The notes: generated from the letters alone by a model not told the origin. A DNA stretch of 64,000 nt from Astropecten irregularis (GCA_963971285.1 OZ020248.1:20853873-20917872), one strand, 5' to 3'. Positions 1 to 10,839 are shown, counted from the first letter of the stretch. Numbers and translations: made by a program.

Positions 1-150
1 TCAGGTGCCTTCTTCCTGAGACCTAATTGTTCTTTGATCGTAACCAGTTCGCCCTTAATCATGTTAATGTCAGCCTGTTGACTTTCCATTCGCCCCTCTA
101 TCCTTCATAATATGGCAAGGAGCTCCATCTGCAGAGGCGGGGCTCCCGGG
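1..150 (-). pseudogene. Coiled-coil tail fragment (gag-like?)
   Basis: On the minus strand one frame runs from the proline-rich repeat through MELLAIL, meets a TGA (105-107) and continues as a charged helical stretch (RIEGRMESQQAD, then IKGELVTIKEQL) to the window edge. The alternation of charged and hydrophobic residues suggests a short coiled coil, as at the start of retroelement Gag proteins, but no diagnostic motif is present. The stop separates it from the repeat frame, so I call it broken. The left edge is cut by the window. Confidence 0.3.
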
Positions 151-895
151 TCTTGCTGAGTAGGGCTGGGTTGTGGCCGGGGTGGTGTCGGCCCGCCAGC
201 TTGCTGCGGGGCAGTGGATGGGCCCGGGTCTTGCTGAGTAGGGCTGGGTTGTGGCCGGGGTGGTGTCGGCCCGCCAGCTTGCTGCGGGGCAGTGGATGGG
301 CCCGGGTCTTGCTGAGTAGGGCTGGGTTGTGGCCGGGGTGGTGTCGGCCCGCCAGCTTGCTGCGGGGCAGTGGATGGGCCCGGGTCTTGCTGAGTAGGGC
401 TGGGTTGTGGCCGGGGTGGTGTCGGCCCGCCAGCTTGCTGCGGGGCAGTGGATGGGCCCGGGTCTTCCTGAGTAGGGCTGGGTTGTGGCCGGGGTGGTGA
501 CGGCCCGCCAGCTTGCTGCGGGGGAGTGGATGGGCCCGGGTCTTGCTGAGTAGGGCTGGGTTGTGGCCGGGGTGGTGTCGGCCCGCCAGCTTGCTGCGGG
601 GCAGTGGATGGGCCCGGGTCTTGCAGAGTTGGGCTGGGTTGCATCCGGGTTGGTGTCGGCCTGCCAGCTTGCTGCGGGGCAGTGGATGGGCCCGGGTCTT
701 GCAGAGTTGGGCTGGGTTGCGTCCGGGGTGGTGTCGGCCCGCCAGCTTGCTGCGGGGCAGTGGATGGGCCCGGGTCTTGCTGAGTAGGGCTGGGTTGTGG
801 CCGGGGTGGTGTCGGCCCGCCAGCTTGCTGCGGGGGAGTGGATCCCGGGTCTCAATGAGTTGCGCTGGGTTGCGGCTGTGGTGGTGTCGGTTCTA
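150..895. repeat. 78-bp minisatellite (about 9.5 copies)
   Basis: The word GGTGGTGTCGG recurs at 181, 259, 337, 415, 493, 571, 649, 727 and 805, exactly 78 bp apart, and once more at 880 after a 3-bp loss. The unit is GC-rich with few substitutions. Because 78 is divisible by 3 and the unit lacks stops, several frames on both strands are open with a 26-residue period. The most protein-like is a minus-strand frame rich in Pro, Gln, Ser and Thr (PQQAGGPTPPRPQPSPTQQ), which also abuts the coiled-coil fragment. Whether any frame is translated is unknown. Confidence 0.9.
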
Positions 896-1026
896 AGAAG
901 GACTAAGAGAGCTTGCTTTGACGATATCCACTCCCTTTTCTTCCCTTCAACCAGAAATGAAGGTGGGCCCTTTGTGACCTGTTTTGTCAAATATTTGTCA
1001 ATTTGTGTAAAGCCAGTGCACTTGCA

Positions 1027-1207
1027 CTACAGCTGTAACATATGTTCTATGTGTGCCCTCCATAAACAACCATGTGACTGAAGTGGGTCAATAATACCAT
1101 TGCATTGGACTGCAGACTTGGCGAATGACAGAAAGGAGGCAATGGTACTTTTCAGACCATCCATAACTAAATATTTATCATTCACTCTAACAATGGTGTA
1201 AAAGTGA
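1027..1207 (-). pseudogene. Ubiquitin-protease-like C-terminal piece
   Basis: The minus frame reads GHFYTIVRVNDKYLVMDGL and continues for about 40 residues. A Gly-His-aromatic motif followed by 'R-x-x-x-K-x-x-x-x-D-G-L' is the pattern around the catalytic histidine of ubiquitin-specific (C19-like) peptidases and of the related peptidases carried by some transposons. The reading stops at 1208, where an inverted-repeat element begins. The matching upstream part lies beyond that element at 2282-2756. No further domain is visible after the His motif. Family assignment is by motif only. Confidence 0.4.
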
Positions 1208-2281
1208 CCCGGTGTCACGAGCTCAGGTGACCGGCGTGCCGAGCTGCCCCACTGCGTGCGGCAGACCAATAGGGAGCTGAAACGTCACACCATGCTTGCG
1301 CAAAACAAGACGAAAATTGGTCCATTTTCTTGGTGTGCTGAGTCTGGTGTGCCCTGGCCTTGGGCCGCTGGAGCAGGAGCATTGGCCAAACTGACCACTT
1401 GTGACCTTGTGGTCAATTATCTGATCTGATTGTTGATAGATAAGATAAGGGGTCTGTAAGCCTTTATACCTATCCTAGTGTGGTGATATTTTAAGTGGTG
1501 ATCGTCTTCATTCGCTCAATTTAAAATATCAAAAAGGGATGGATTATGAATATTTAGCTATAAAAAACAATAGGAAAAAGGCAATTGTAAGTAAACTTTT
1601 AAGTTTGAATTTCCAAATTACAATGGAAATTATAATGTGATTAGGCTCACCATGGAGGAAGGAACACCTCCATGGGCTCACGGAATCAACTGTATAATAA
1701 AATCACAGCAAAATAATGCATGGAACACCGAAGGGTCTCGATCTACTGGGCTGACATGCTAGTAGATCGAGGTTTTAGTACAGAGAAAAAGATCCCTTGC
1801 TCAACTACATCTCCTTATGTAAACAATTCATGGACCAATATGATAAAAGCACCCGGGGGCGTGGATCACGGGGTGGGGTGTTGAATTTATATTTTGTAAA
1901 TCTTGGCGCAAACGTAAAATGAACGCACGGCACCCCCTCCCACCCGCAGGTCTGAGGACTTGTCTAAACTGCCGTACAGAACACTGCATGCAGTAGAAAA
2001 GACATAATGACTATAGGAGACGATGTCCCTATATACATGTAGATCTAATCCCTACACTGGAGTTAATCACTCTACCACATGTGTGGCTGTCATGATTTCA
2101 GTTTACTGCTCCCTTTCACCATGGAGGAAGGAACACACACGCAGCCATTCTGTTTTTAACGTATACGAACGGCCAACTCAGCACGCCGGGCAGTTCAGCC
2201 CGTCTCCGTCACATGCCTAGCTGACCGGTTTCGTAACCCGGTCACCTCGGCACGCCGGTCACCTGAGCTCGTAACACCGGG
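1208..2281. mobile_element. 1.07-kb element with 36-bp terminal inverted repeats
   Basis: Positions 1208-1243 (starting CCCGGTGTCACGAG) are the reverse complement of 2246-2281 (ending CGTAACACCGGG) with one mismatch in 36. The interior has no convincing ORF. It contains two perfect small hairpins: CCATGGAGG arms at 1650-1658/1667-1675, and 11-bp arms at 1737-1747/1761-1771. A second degenerate copy of the terminal motif lies at 2174-2250. No clear target-site duplication is seen. It sits inside an ORF whose two halves are otherwise continuous, so it is probably a non-autonomous DNA transposon. Confidence 0.6.
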
Positions 2282-2756
2282 CTCATCTGCACGGCTGCTG
2301 TCAGTGTATAGGATGAATCATGGACTGTTATGTGCTCATCAACAACTACTTCAGGCTTCATTGAATTTAAGGCATTCTTGTCCAGACCGAGAGTTAATAC
2401 AGTAAAAAAATTGGCAATTCATAACACTGCCCATCTAGGATGGCATGCACAGATTCATAACAAATCTCACATAACACACGATAACATCGTCTCCTTACAG
2501 CTTTATCAATCATCTCATTCAGGGCTCTGTTAACATTTCCATTATGTCTCTTATTGACTGAGTCTTCATAAAACAAAACAGGGTCAATAGAGCATTCTAC
2601 AGGATATATCTTTTGACACATAGGGCATGTCCCATTAAATCCTGTTGCAAACTTGTTGCTGTTATGGTGAAATTTCTCAAAAGCTTGTAGAATTTCTGCA
2701 TCTACACGCCCTTTCATATAATAACCTGCAACATTATTGGACAGCCAGTCCCACAA
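2282..2756 (-). pseudogene. Cys-rich ORF, N-terminal half of a protease-like gene
   Basis: The minus frame carries several cysteine pairs (CPMCQK, VECS, CYRVLCEIC) that could bind zinc. A run of seven T/A bases near 2405 shifts the frame. The other frame then gives TVLTLGLDKNAL, MKPEVVVDEHITV and SSYTLTAAVQMS up to 2282. 'Y-T-L-x-A-V' followed by 'G-H-F' on the far side of the inserted element is the usual order in ubiquitin-protease folds. I infer one gene broken twice: by a homopolymer frameshift and by the element at 1208-2281. Exact family unknown. Confidence 0.4.
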
Positions 2757-2764
2757 TTATGGCC

Positions 2765-2965
2765 ATGACTAACTTATATTAGTCAATTTGACCAATTTAC
2801 ACTGGTCCCTTGACTAGTTTATATACTTAGTCTTTTGACTAAATCCAAAAGTGTCTCACTCTCACCTGACTAAACAGTTAGTCAAATGACTAATACGGTT
2901 AGTTATTTATATACACTGTAAATGACTAATACAGTTAGTTAATTGACTTGTATAGTTCGTCATTC
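2765..2965. repeat. Degenerate TTAGTCA/TGACTAA array
   Basis: TGACTAA, TTAGTCA and AGTTAGT words occur about a dozen times in both orientations in 200 AT-rich bases, giving several small palindromes. The spacing is irregular, so it is a drifted simple repeat. TGACTAA resembles AP-1 (TGACTCA) sites, but nothing shows regulatory use. Confidence 0.55.
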
Positions 2966-3127
2966 ATATAAATACAACGAAAACATGGATATAATTTAAC
3001 AAGGTATGAACACAAGAATCAAGTACATTTAGGTACATTTACATGTAGTTTATAAACATTTCAATTTATCCAAGAAATTAGTTTACACTTTGAACTAAGT
3101 CATGAGGTACATGCATGTGTGTAGTAA

Positions 3128-3245
3128 AGCCTTTGAGAAAGATCCTGCTAGGATCGAAATGTCAGGCCCTCCTAACTCTGACCATTTAGCCTTTGAGAAA
3201 GATCCTGCTAGGATGGAAATGTCAAGCCCTCCTAACTCCAAGCAA
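3128..3245. repeat. Two direct copies of a 60-bp palindrome-cored repeat
   Basis: Each copy runs from GCCTTTGAGAAAG through the palindromic core GATCCTGCTAGGATC to CCTCCTAACTC. A diverged copy lies at about 4215-4265 (GATCCTGAAAGGATC), and an inverted pair occurs at 51923-52046. A dispersed family is therefore present. The spurious ORF here is only the translation of the repeat. Confidence 0.7.
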
Positions 3246-3281
3246 AACAAAATGGCAATGAGGAAAGGGCACTTATGTGAT

Positions 3282-4050
3282 CTATTTTAGATATCGATTA
3301 AACCTATCAAGAAGAGTAACTACGGACCGGTCTAGCTTGGACGAATCTTGAATGTTTAAAATGACCCTCTGGAATAATGTAAGAGTTTTCTTGAGCCCAA
3401 CCGGATAAACAATATTAAAAACATAGAATGATGATAAATATACTGCTAAAGCTGTTAAAATGTTGCCAGAATGAGCTATTTTTATGCCATCAATTATGAT
3501 CGAGAAGTCAGAGCTCTCTGCCAATTTGTCTTTGTCTCCTTGGATATGAGGATATCCATCTTCCTGTATCACAAAACATGCAAAGAAAAGGGTGAAGGGA
3601 GATATAATACATTTTAAAGGTTGAAGCAAGGAAGTTACTATAATCATTCCATTATGGATATTGGAATTTTGTTTGAACCCTGATGTACTGATGTATTGCA
3701 CAATACTTACAGACTCCTTTGCAAGAATGAGACAGCTGACCTTCTCCTTCAGTAAAGATGGAATCACCAAAGCTGCTGCAACAAGGGTAGCACCTGAAGA
3801 AAATAACATGATACACTTTGTGTTATGTATAGCAGTAGATGAGGTGTGGTGAGAGGAACTGACTGTCACTGCATCCTGAAGATCTGCTTTCTTGATGAAA
3901 CAGTTTATGTTCAGTTGTGTTTAATATCAGACAAAGGTATAATATGTTGGCACTCACCTGTCCTGAAAATATCCCCATTAGATGAGGGATGCTGGCCACA
4001 GTCATTTGCCTTACATCACCTAAAGTCAATCATGCTATTGTTCTGAAATC
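3282..4050 (-). pseudogene. SAMD3-like C-terminal exons (three-exon fragment)
   Basis: Three minus-strand blocks have good splice signals. Block A (about 3958 to 4020) ends CAG|GTGAGT. Block B (3711 to about 3883) encodes a hydrophobic segment with VIPSLLKEK and ends before GTAAGT. Block C (3282-3563) follows a TGATACAG acceptor and encodes an acidic then hydrophobic tail (FYVFNIVYPVGLK, then TLTLFQRVILNI) ending at a TAG. The order 'YxFNIxYPxxLKxTLxxxQ' is the C-terminal pattern of a widespread uncharacterised family often labelled SAM-domain-containing protein 3-like. No N-terminal part or SAM domain is seen, and an in-frame stop lies just upstream of block A, so this is a fragment. Confidence 0.5.
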
Positions 4051-4639
4051 AATCAAGAGTAGGAATATATGTATGTTTGCATGCTTGGTCCTGACAAAAA
4101 CAAAACAACAAAATCACCTCGATTGGAATTGGATTTGTCCATTTAATTGCTTTATTTGGATGAACAGCTGTGACCAGTGAATCACACAGATTATGACCAA
4201 AGGTTCAGATAAAAGACATCTTAGGAAGATCCTGAAAGGATCAAAATGTCTGGTCCTCCTTATCATGGGAATTATACATTTCAGGTCATTTTGGTCGATA
4301 ATGGTTAATTCTTGTAGAAGATTATTGCATTTACACAAAACAACAACGACAATGAACAAACAATTTTCACAAAACTTGTGAAACTGCCAACTGTAGATGC
4401 AGGTCATCCACAGTGTGCACAATGAGGTTCTCTCTAAACCAATTGGACTTCATTTTGCAATGCTGATATGTACTAACCTTTGTTCCGTATCTTTCTGGGT
4501 TTCAACTTCTGTATATAAAAAATATATATATTATACTTTATTTGCTGAATAGTTGTAATGCACAAGAATTCTTAGTTTAGCATCTTAGTATTAATTCAAA
4601 TGTCAGCCACTGTGATAATATGATAACCTCCATGCTTCA

Positions 4640-4745
4640 ATTCCACCTGGGCTCCACCACTTGAATGCCTGATCTTATCGGCAATTTGCCTGTCTGTGTA
4701 TACCGACGCAAGCGCTGGCTCCTCTGGAAGGATTATCCTGGCCTA
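4640..4745 (-). other. Possible short exon, unidentified
   Basis: After a CATGTATAG acceptor the minus strand reads ARIILPEEPALASVYT, then DRQIADKIRHSSGGAQV, open for about 40 codons. The composition looks protein-like, but no family is recognised and the donor (GTTATC) is weak. Confidence 0.25.
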
Positions 4746-4929
4746 TACATGTAATTAAACATTAAAATGTTAGGCAATCAATAAATATCTTGATCTGTTT
4801 AAATGGTAGTAACATTGTCACCATAAAACTTATTTCCTGAAATGGACTTGCCCCTCTTTAATTTTGATTTCCAGATGCAAATTCTGATTTGTATTAAATT
4901 ATAAGAGGCCAGAGGTTTTCTTATATAAA

Positions 4930-5460
4930 CTGAGTTGTAAACTATAATTATGCAAGAAAATATCACACAAAATAAAGCAAATATAAGTAAACTGAGAACA
5001 ATTACAATAAATTGTTAAGAGCTAAGGAATAAGAGTAAGAATATTAAAATGGTATACCTACTACAATGGGGTTGTTGAGGAGTAAGCACACACATGATAA
5101 GATATGGTAACATTACATATAGTAAGGTGTAGTCAACACTCAACAGAATGGTCAAGATACCAGCTGTGGCTACCTAAAGCACAGGCAAGGTCCTTGAGGA
5201 GGACATTTTATAGTCACAGGGGAACATGTGGTGGTGAGAAAGACAGTTACTCTGCATGGGAACAGCCACCCAGGCCTGGTAGAAAGGAATGTGGAATTCA
5301 GGGATTGAGATAAGGGGTCAAGGGATGGTCAGAAAAAACGGTTACAGCATCTAAACTACACACATTCACTGGAATACAATGAACTGGGTACATGCATGAA
5401 TAATAGGACAGGCACATCATACTATGATAGAAGCACTGTGATTCTTCTCTTTGAAAGTCT
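4930..5460. repeat. Dispersed repeat, copy 1 of 3
   Basis: This segment recurs at 12275-12670 and 28335-28860 with few changes over the block containing AATGGTCAAGATACCA, CTACCTAAAGCACAGG and GGTGGTGAGAAAGAC. Copies 1 and 3 also share an AT-rich lead-in starting TATAAACTGAGTTG. Copies 1 and 2 share a downstream extension with DNA polymerase coding remnants. It is probably non-coding sequence of the same mobile element. Confidence 0.8.
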
Positions 5461-5692
5461 TATTGCCACTTTCTGGATTTAATGACTGATTCTAGACTGT
5501 TGCTAGACATTGCAAGATAAGCTGAGTCGGTATCCATCTCACACTTATCAAAGTCCTCTACATCTACACATTTCACGTGGAGAATTTTTGATTTAGCAAA
5601 TTGGTAACCAAAGAAACCTATTTGAATGGCCAAGTAAAATTTGGTCAATTTCTTTGTTAGTTCAATATCTCCTATGTCATGCAGGGTCATGA
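5461..5692 (-). pseudogene. Family B DNA polymerase fragment (Polinton/Maverick-like)
   Basis: The minus frame is open for 76 codons. It contains 'LAIQIGFF-x-YQFAK' followed 25 residues later by MDTDS, the Asp-x-x-Asp metal-binding motif C of family B polymerases. The spacing and the phrase after it match the protein-primed polymerases of Polinton/Maverick elements and related viruses, which I know by pattern only. The exonuclease domain and motif A are absent, so this is a fragment. A diverged second copy lies at 12670-12880. It is an old inactive insertion. Confidence 0.6.
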
Positions 5693-5869
5693 AGTGTTAA
5701 TCATTGATGTAGCTTGGAGTTTTACTATAGGCAGAGTTGCCTTGTAGTAGTAGCTTCTCACTGTGTCTGTGAGTATAGCATTCAGAGGGTTTAGTCCTAA
5801 AGTTTTATTGGAATGTTTTCATGTCAGAATTTTCTGATTACCTGGCAGTGAGTGACACTGGGAATGATA

Positions 5870-6120
5870 CCCTTGTTTCTTAACCCCAACTGGCCATCCT
5901 CAAAATGTGGCCAAGTTATTTCACAAGAGGATCCATGTGGGATCATTTTCTTCCTTCATGGTGGGATTTATTCCTCCTGAAAATGGCTTCCAACTGTTTC
6001 TTACCACTGTCTCTTCTCCTCTGTGTGTGTCTTTCAAGATGTAAGATTTGTTTATGGACAATGATAACAGTGGCTATATCCCCTTTACAAACTGGACACA
6101 CAAACCTAACACTCTGAACA
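5870..6120 (-). pseudogene. CxxC-helix fragment, copy 1
   Basis: The segment is related to 48130-48390: both share CTTAACCCC, CCATGTGGGAT and CCCCTTTACAAACT blocks. The better copy encodes, on the minus strand, FVCQVCKGDVATV followed by a charged helix. Here the equivalent reads FVCPVCKGDIATV but is broken soon after. Family unknown; probably part of a transposon protein. Confidence 0.4.
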
Positions 6121-6559
6121 TCTGAAACTCAAATAACTTAACTCGAAGCTCGGAACTTCATCTCGAAATTTGAAGAAAAGAAACCCTCTCTGTACTTGAT
6201 TTTTGTTAAGATCATGAGACAATAAAATCTTTATTAAGTTTTAAAAAATCAATTATCGTAAGCAACGAAGGTCCTATTGGCCCTTATACTGGATTGTCCA
6301 TACTTACAACATTCTCTTCACTATTGATAGCACAGTCAGTTAGCGGCTTGCTCTATTTTTAATGACTTCACTGTCTGTAATTCCGCCCGTACGTCTACGA
6401 TAAAAGGAATATACAACTAGAAATTGTGTCTGTTGAAAACAGAACACATGGCTTTTCCGTTTGATGATATTGAAATAAATCGACAAAACCTTTTAAACAC
6501 GAATACATTTGATTAAAATATTAAGCCTACTTTTAATAACTTGGTCATGTTTGTGTCAC

Positions 6560-6860
6560 AATTAAAGAAAGACATTGGCTAACATTGACTTTTAGTGAAA
6601 GAATCACGATCATATTGCTCTTACCACTTTTAAGTGAAGAACTACTTCCGGTTTGACCGGAAGTAGCGGTCACAGAGGTCAAGCAATGTAACACAAAGGT
6701 AACACCTTGCCCAACATTGACTTTTTGTGAAAGAATCATGATCCTAGCTCCTACCACTTTTAAATGAGGATCTACTTTCTGTTTGACCAGAAGTAAAGGT
6801 CACAGAGTTCAAGCAATGAAAGACATTGCCTAACATTGACTTTTGGTGAAATTGATATAC
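6560..6860. repeat. Tandem repeat with ETS-site hairpins
   Basis: Two and a half units of about 120-135 bp share AACATTGACTTTTxGTGAAA, CTACCACTTTTAAxTGA and AGGTCACAGAGGTCAA. The first contains a perfect hairpin at 6644-6664 (ACTTCCGG...CCGGAAGT around a TTTGA loop). Related units occur at 18395-18620 and in part at 11500-11560. Confidence 0.7.
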
Positions 6861-8335
6861 GCCTGTCACGGGGTTATTGAAAATGAGTGTGTAAAGTGTG
6901 TACATAACGAATGAAACAAGTGTGAACATGTACAAAGCAGATGGAATTGAATTCTTGGATTTTCCTGTTTTCGAGTTATCCAGCTTTTGAGCCTTAGGGT
7001 TGACCTTCATATTTCACTGCGAGGTGCAGACACCACGTATACAATCAGTTGCATTATATGTATTGTGATGATAAGTGCTTGAGATTTTTGTTTAACTTGT
7101 AATAAATGTTACTTTTGAAAACAGATTTTTGATGATATTATAAAAGTACACATACTGAAATGGGTCATGATTATGAACAGATGAAGATTAAGATTGTTTT
7201 TGATGTGATGAATTTGTCACTGATTGGTACTGTTTACCTAAACAGAAATGTTTGCAGACTTACGTTTAACTTTCAAGGTATTAAAGTTCTCGGAACTTCA
7301 ATGTCCGATTGAGCTTACATTTTTACATGCTGGATTCTAAGATAAAGTACGTACGTCCCGTGTGAGTGCTGTTGTGTGACCTTTGCCATGTATGATATAA
7401 TGATACCTTTGAAGAAATGTATTAAATTTATTACTTCTATGATCAAATCAAGAGAACTTCAATAATATTGGGGAATATGTGACTTTCACAGCCTGTCTTG
7501 TCTAGATTGTTTGGCATGCGTGACTTTTGTCTTTGGTATCAGGGGGTTGACACTTGTCAACTTTAATCAAGATGACACAGAACGAGGAAGTTTCACTTTT
7601 TGTAACAAGGCAAATTGGGGAATATTGCACAAATGTGCAAAGGTTTTTTTGAAAGGACCAGCAATTCTGCCTATATTAATATGTGCGTGGAATTTGTTAA
7701 GGACAATTTCTAGCCTGAAGGGAAAACCCATCTCCTTTTTTTCATGTAAAAGAGGGGCATTATTAAGATGCGAAAATGCAAGGTTTTTGTTTGAAGGACA
7801 GCATTAACTCAAGTATTTTTCTGGCCAAATGTGTTATGTGTGGAGTTGAATAATTAATTAGCCAGTGTCCTGCACTGGGACTCAAGTGATAACCTATACA
7901 CTAGCTCTTTAAGCAAGATACCAGTGTATCTCTGCACAGTAGCAGTGGTCTAAGTTTGGGGTACGTTTGGTTGTAATGCATGTGTGATGTAAGAAGTATA
8001 TACTATTTGGCATACTTTTTGTCAAAAATTCATTTCCCCCCCCCCCAAATCCTACAATGGCAAATTTATCCAATACATGGGACAAAGAATGTTTTGCAAG
8101 CTTTTTATTTGTAAACTTGTACAGTAACTTTTAAAACACATGAACTTGCTGACTACGGTATACATAATACAAAAGGAAAACCATCATGTTGAAAAGTGAA
8201 TATAGGTTAAAAAAGTAAAGACATGATGGTTCCATTATAAAAAAAAAACAGGAACGTAATAACAGTGCAATTACATCAACGTGCAACAGCAACGTGCACA
8301 TTTTCATGACAAGGTATTGTTAAGAAAGTAATTTT
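6860..8335. other. AT-rich stretch with no recognisable gene
   Basis: Only short chance ORFs are seen, the longest a plus-strand 98-codon frame at 7511-7807 without family resemblance. There is a poly-C tract near 8037-8047. I see no splice-consistent coding and no repeat shared with the rest of the window. Confidence 0.5.
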
Positions 8336-8339
8336 AAGC

Positions 8340-9995
8340 AGTTGTGACAGTGGACCCTTTGAATATTTGGGGGCTGCTTTATAATGTGAGCTACAAAATG
8401 ATACTGAGTGCATGTGTGACATCATAGTTAAGATAATTAGTATTATCAAAAGGAACAGGGAATTACTTTTGAATGATACAGATAGGTTTATAGTGGCAGA
8501 TATATGGAATACAGAAGAATTGAATATGTGAATGATAATGAGAAGGCACAGAACGATAAACTTTTTTAGACCGGTTCATTTGTTGACAGGGCCATTTCAT
8601 CTCAAAATCAACTAGGGACAGGAAACACCGTGTCTGTGGTGATTGTTCTTTCATATTTTTTGAGTACTTATGCCAAAACATTGATCAAGTGGGGCTGTCT
8701 TATTATCTGATCCCCCTTACAAAATGTTACTGAGTGAATGGGTGACATCACATGCAATAATAATTACATGAACAACTTGTAGACCTCTAATTCTTGAGGG
8801 CCATGCATTGCATCTCAAATCAACCAGTGAGTGGAACCACTTGACTTTGTCACACATTCTTTTGATTGTTCTTTGAAACTTTTTTGGTACTCATGTGAAA
8901 ACATTTGTTGAATTTGACAATTATTGTCTTATCCACAAAGTGGTACAGATAGTTTAGATGATTACTATTTTAAAAAAGAAGAAAGAATTATATTTGAATC
9001 ATACAGACAATTACACAGTGCAAGATTACAGAAAATTGATGAATAATTATAAATGAAAATTAATGATAAAAGCACCTCAGTACAAGAACGTTGTAGACAT
9101 TTTCTTCAGGGTCGTTACATTTTAAAATCGACTACATGTGTGGACAGGAACCATGTCACTAGCCGTACATTGTGGTGATTATTCTTTCAAATTTTGTTGG
9201 TACTTGTGTCAAAACGTTGAACAATGGGGGCTGTCTAATAACCTCATCTACAAAATGATACTCGCTAAATGTGTGACATCATAGTCAAGATAATTAGTAC
9301 TATTAAGAACAAGAGGGAATTACTTTTAAATCATACAGAGAATTACACAGTGCAAGATTATAGAAAATTGATTAATCATATACATGATAATGGGAAAAGC
9401 ACTTCAGAATGAGAACTTTGTAGACGCTGTCTTGATGAGAGCCATTGCATCTCAAATCAACTAGGGATAGGAATTCCACTGTGTCACTGTCCATTGTGGT
9501 GAGTGTTCTTTCAAATTTTGTTGGTAACCATGCTAAAACATTGATCAAGTGGGGCTGTCTTATTATCTGACTTACAAAATGTTACTGAGTGAATGGGTGA
9601 CATCACATGCAATGATAATAACATGAACAACTTGTAGACCTCTTCTTGAGGGCCATGCATTGCATCTCAAATCAACCAGTGAGAGTGAGTGGAACCACTT
9701 GACTTTGTCACACATTCTGGTGATTGTTCTTTGAAACTTTTTTGGTATTCATGTAAACATATTTGTTGAATTGGTGGGGGGGGGGGGTGCTACAACTGTC
9801 TTATCGACAAAATGGTACAGATAGTTTTATGATGACTGTCATAAAAAAGAAGAAAGAATTATATTTGAATCATACAGACAATTACACAGTGCAAGATAAC
9901 AGGAAATTGATGAATAATTATACATGTAAATGATAATGATAACAGCACTTTAGAACAAGAACCTTATAGACATTTTCTTCAGTGAAATATAACTG
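8340..9995. repeat. Higher-order tandem repeat, about 290-bp monomers
   Basis: Monomers share GGGGCTGTCTxxTxACCTxA, ACAAAATGxTACT, GTGTGACATCA and TCAAATCAAC words. The block beginning GTGGGGCTGTCTTATTATCTGA occurs at about 8690 and 9550, and the following 430 bp are closely similar, giving an 860-bp higher-order period made of unlike monomers. A poly-G run interrupts near 9775-9788. No coding is seen. Confidence 0.65.
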
Positions 9996-10110
9996 AAGAA
10001 AATATAACTTCACTGAATATTAACTTTGGATTAAATTTTGTATTAATGATTGTGGAGTGTGGCATGATTCATAACAGAGTTAACACTTTTTAAGAAACTT
10101 TACATGAACA

Positions 10111-10834
10111 CTACATGGACATTGCGAGAGAGCCATCAGGTTTTGAGAACAGGTTGCACTGGAATGGCACCTGTTTGTCAAGGGTCTCCATGAGGCCATC
10201 ATCATCATCAGTCTTGAGGGCCTCAAGCATGACACTAGTAGCTACTGTATATTCAGGGTAGCCATCTTCTGATGATGTTAGTGTCACTTTGTCTTTGACA
10301 ATGTCATAGGCGATTACGGTGATGGCTCTTTCTGGCAAACATTTCTAAAAAGAAGAACAAATTTATTGGAGGCAATTAATTTAGATAAAAATGAGATACT
10401 TTTTTGAAAAAGAAGATTTGCTTTATGTCCATGTGTTGTGACCTCAAGTTCATTCAGTTTTAACTGCAAGAAAAAGATGGGCTGGGGTTGATTGAAGATG
10501 CCATCCTTTTCTTGTGAATGAAAAGTAGGGCTGCCAATTTCTACCATGGGATTTTAAATGAACACAATGTATTACTTGTAAGAAGTTAAGAATAGTTGCA
10601 GATGATGTGTTGAAATACCTTGATTACTGTCATTTCTGTAGTCGATAGGTATTGTGTGCCCTGATATGAGCTGGTCACTACATTCTGGAACTCCATGAAG
10701 TCACCGACTTTCAAGTCCTCTGGAATTGAATTTCTCCAGAGTGCAACTCAGCACTGTGCCCCACTTTCTTTCAGTGTGATGTTTCTCAGCTCGACACCCC
10801 TGCCTTTTACAGTCACCGTCTTTGTCATCTCTTG
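10111..10834 (-). pseudogene. RPA-like OB-fold protein, two exons, one in-frame stop
   Basis: Exon 1 (10619-10834) follows a TTTTACAG acceptor and ends AAG|GTATTT. Exon 2 (10111-10344) follows a CTTTTTAG acceptor and ends at TAG. The phases join cleanly. Exon 1 encodes VTVKGRGVELRNITLKES, VALWRN, KVGDFMEFQNVVTS and YQGTQYLSTT, the strand order and motifs of replication protein A-type OB folds that bind single-stranded DNA. A TGA at 10748-10750 sits where an arginine or lysine would be expected; TGC-TGA-GTT could come from CGA by CpG decay. Exon 2 is acidic (DDDDG) and unrecognised. Upstream exons were not found. Confidence 0.55.
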
Positions 10835-10839
10835 CTGTA

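Noticed and set aside
153..896. Long plus-strand ORFs rich in Trp, Leu and Arg across the 78-bp repeat
   Set aside because: They are only alternative translations of a stop-free repeat whose length is a multiple of three. Composition is unlike a normal protein and no start or flanking coding supports them.
7511..7807. 98-codon plus-strand ORF
   Set aside because: No family resemblance, no repeat copy and no splice support; within chance for AT-rich DNA.
10748..10750. Selenocysteine at the TGA of the RPA-like exon
   Set aside because: No cysteine is conserved there in the family pattern, the codon fits CpG decay of CGA, and no SECIS-like element could be identified by eye.
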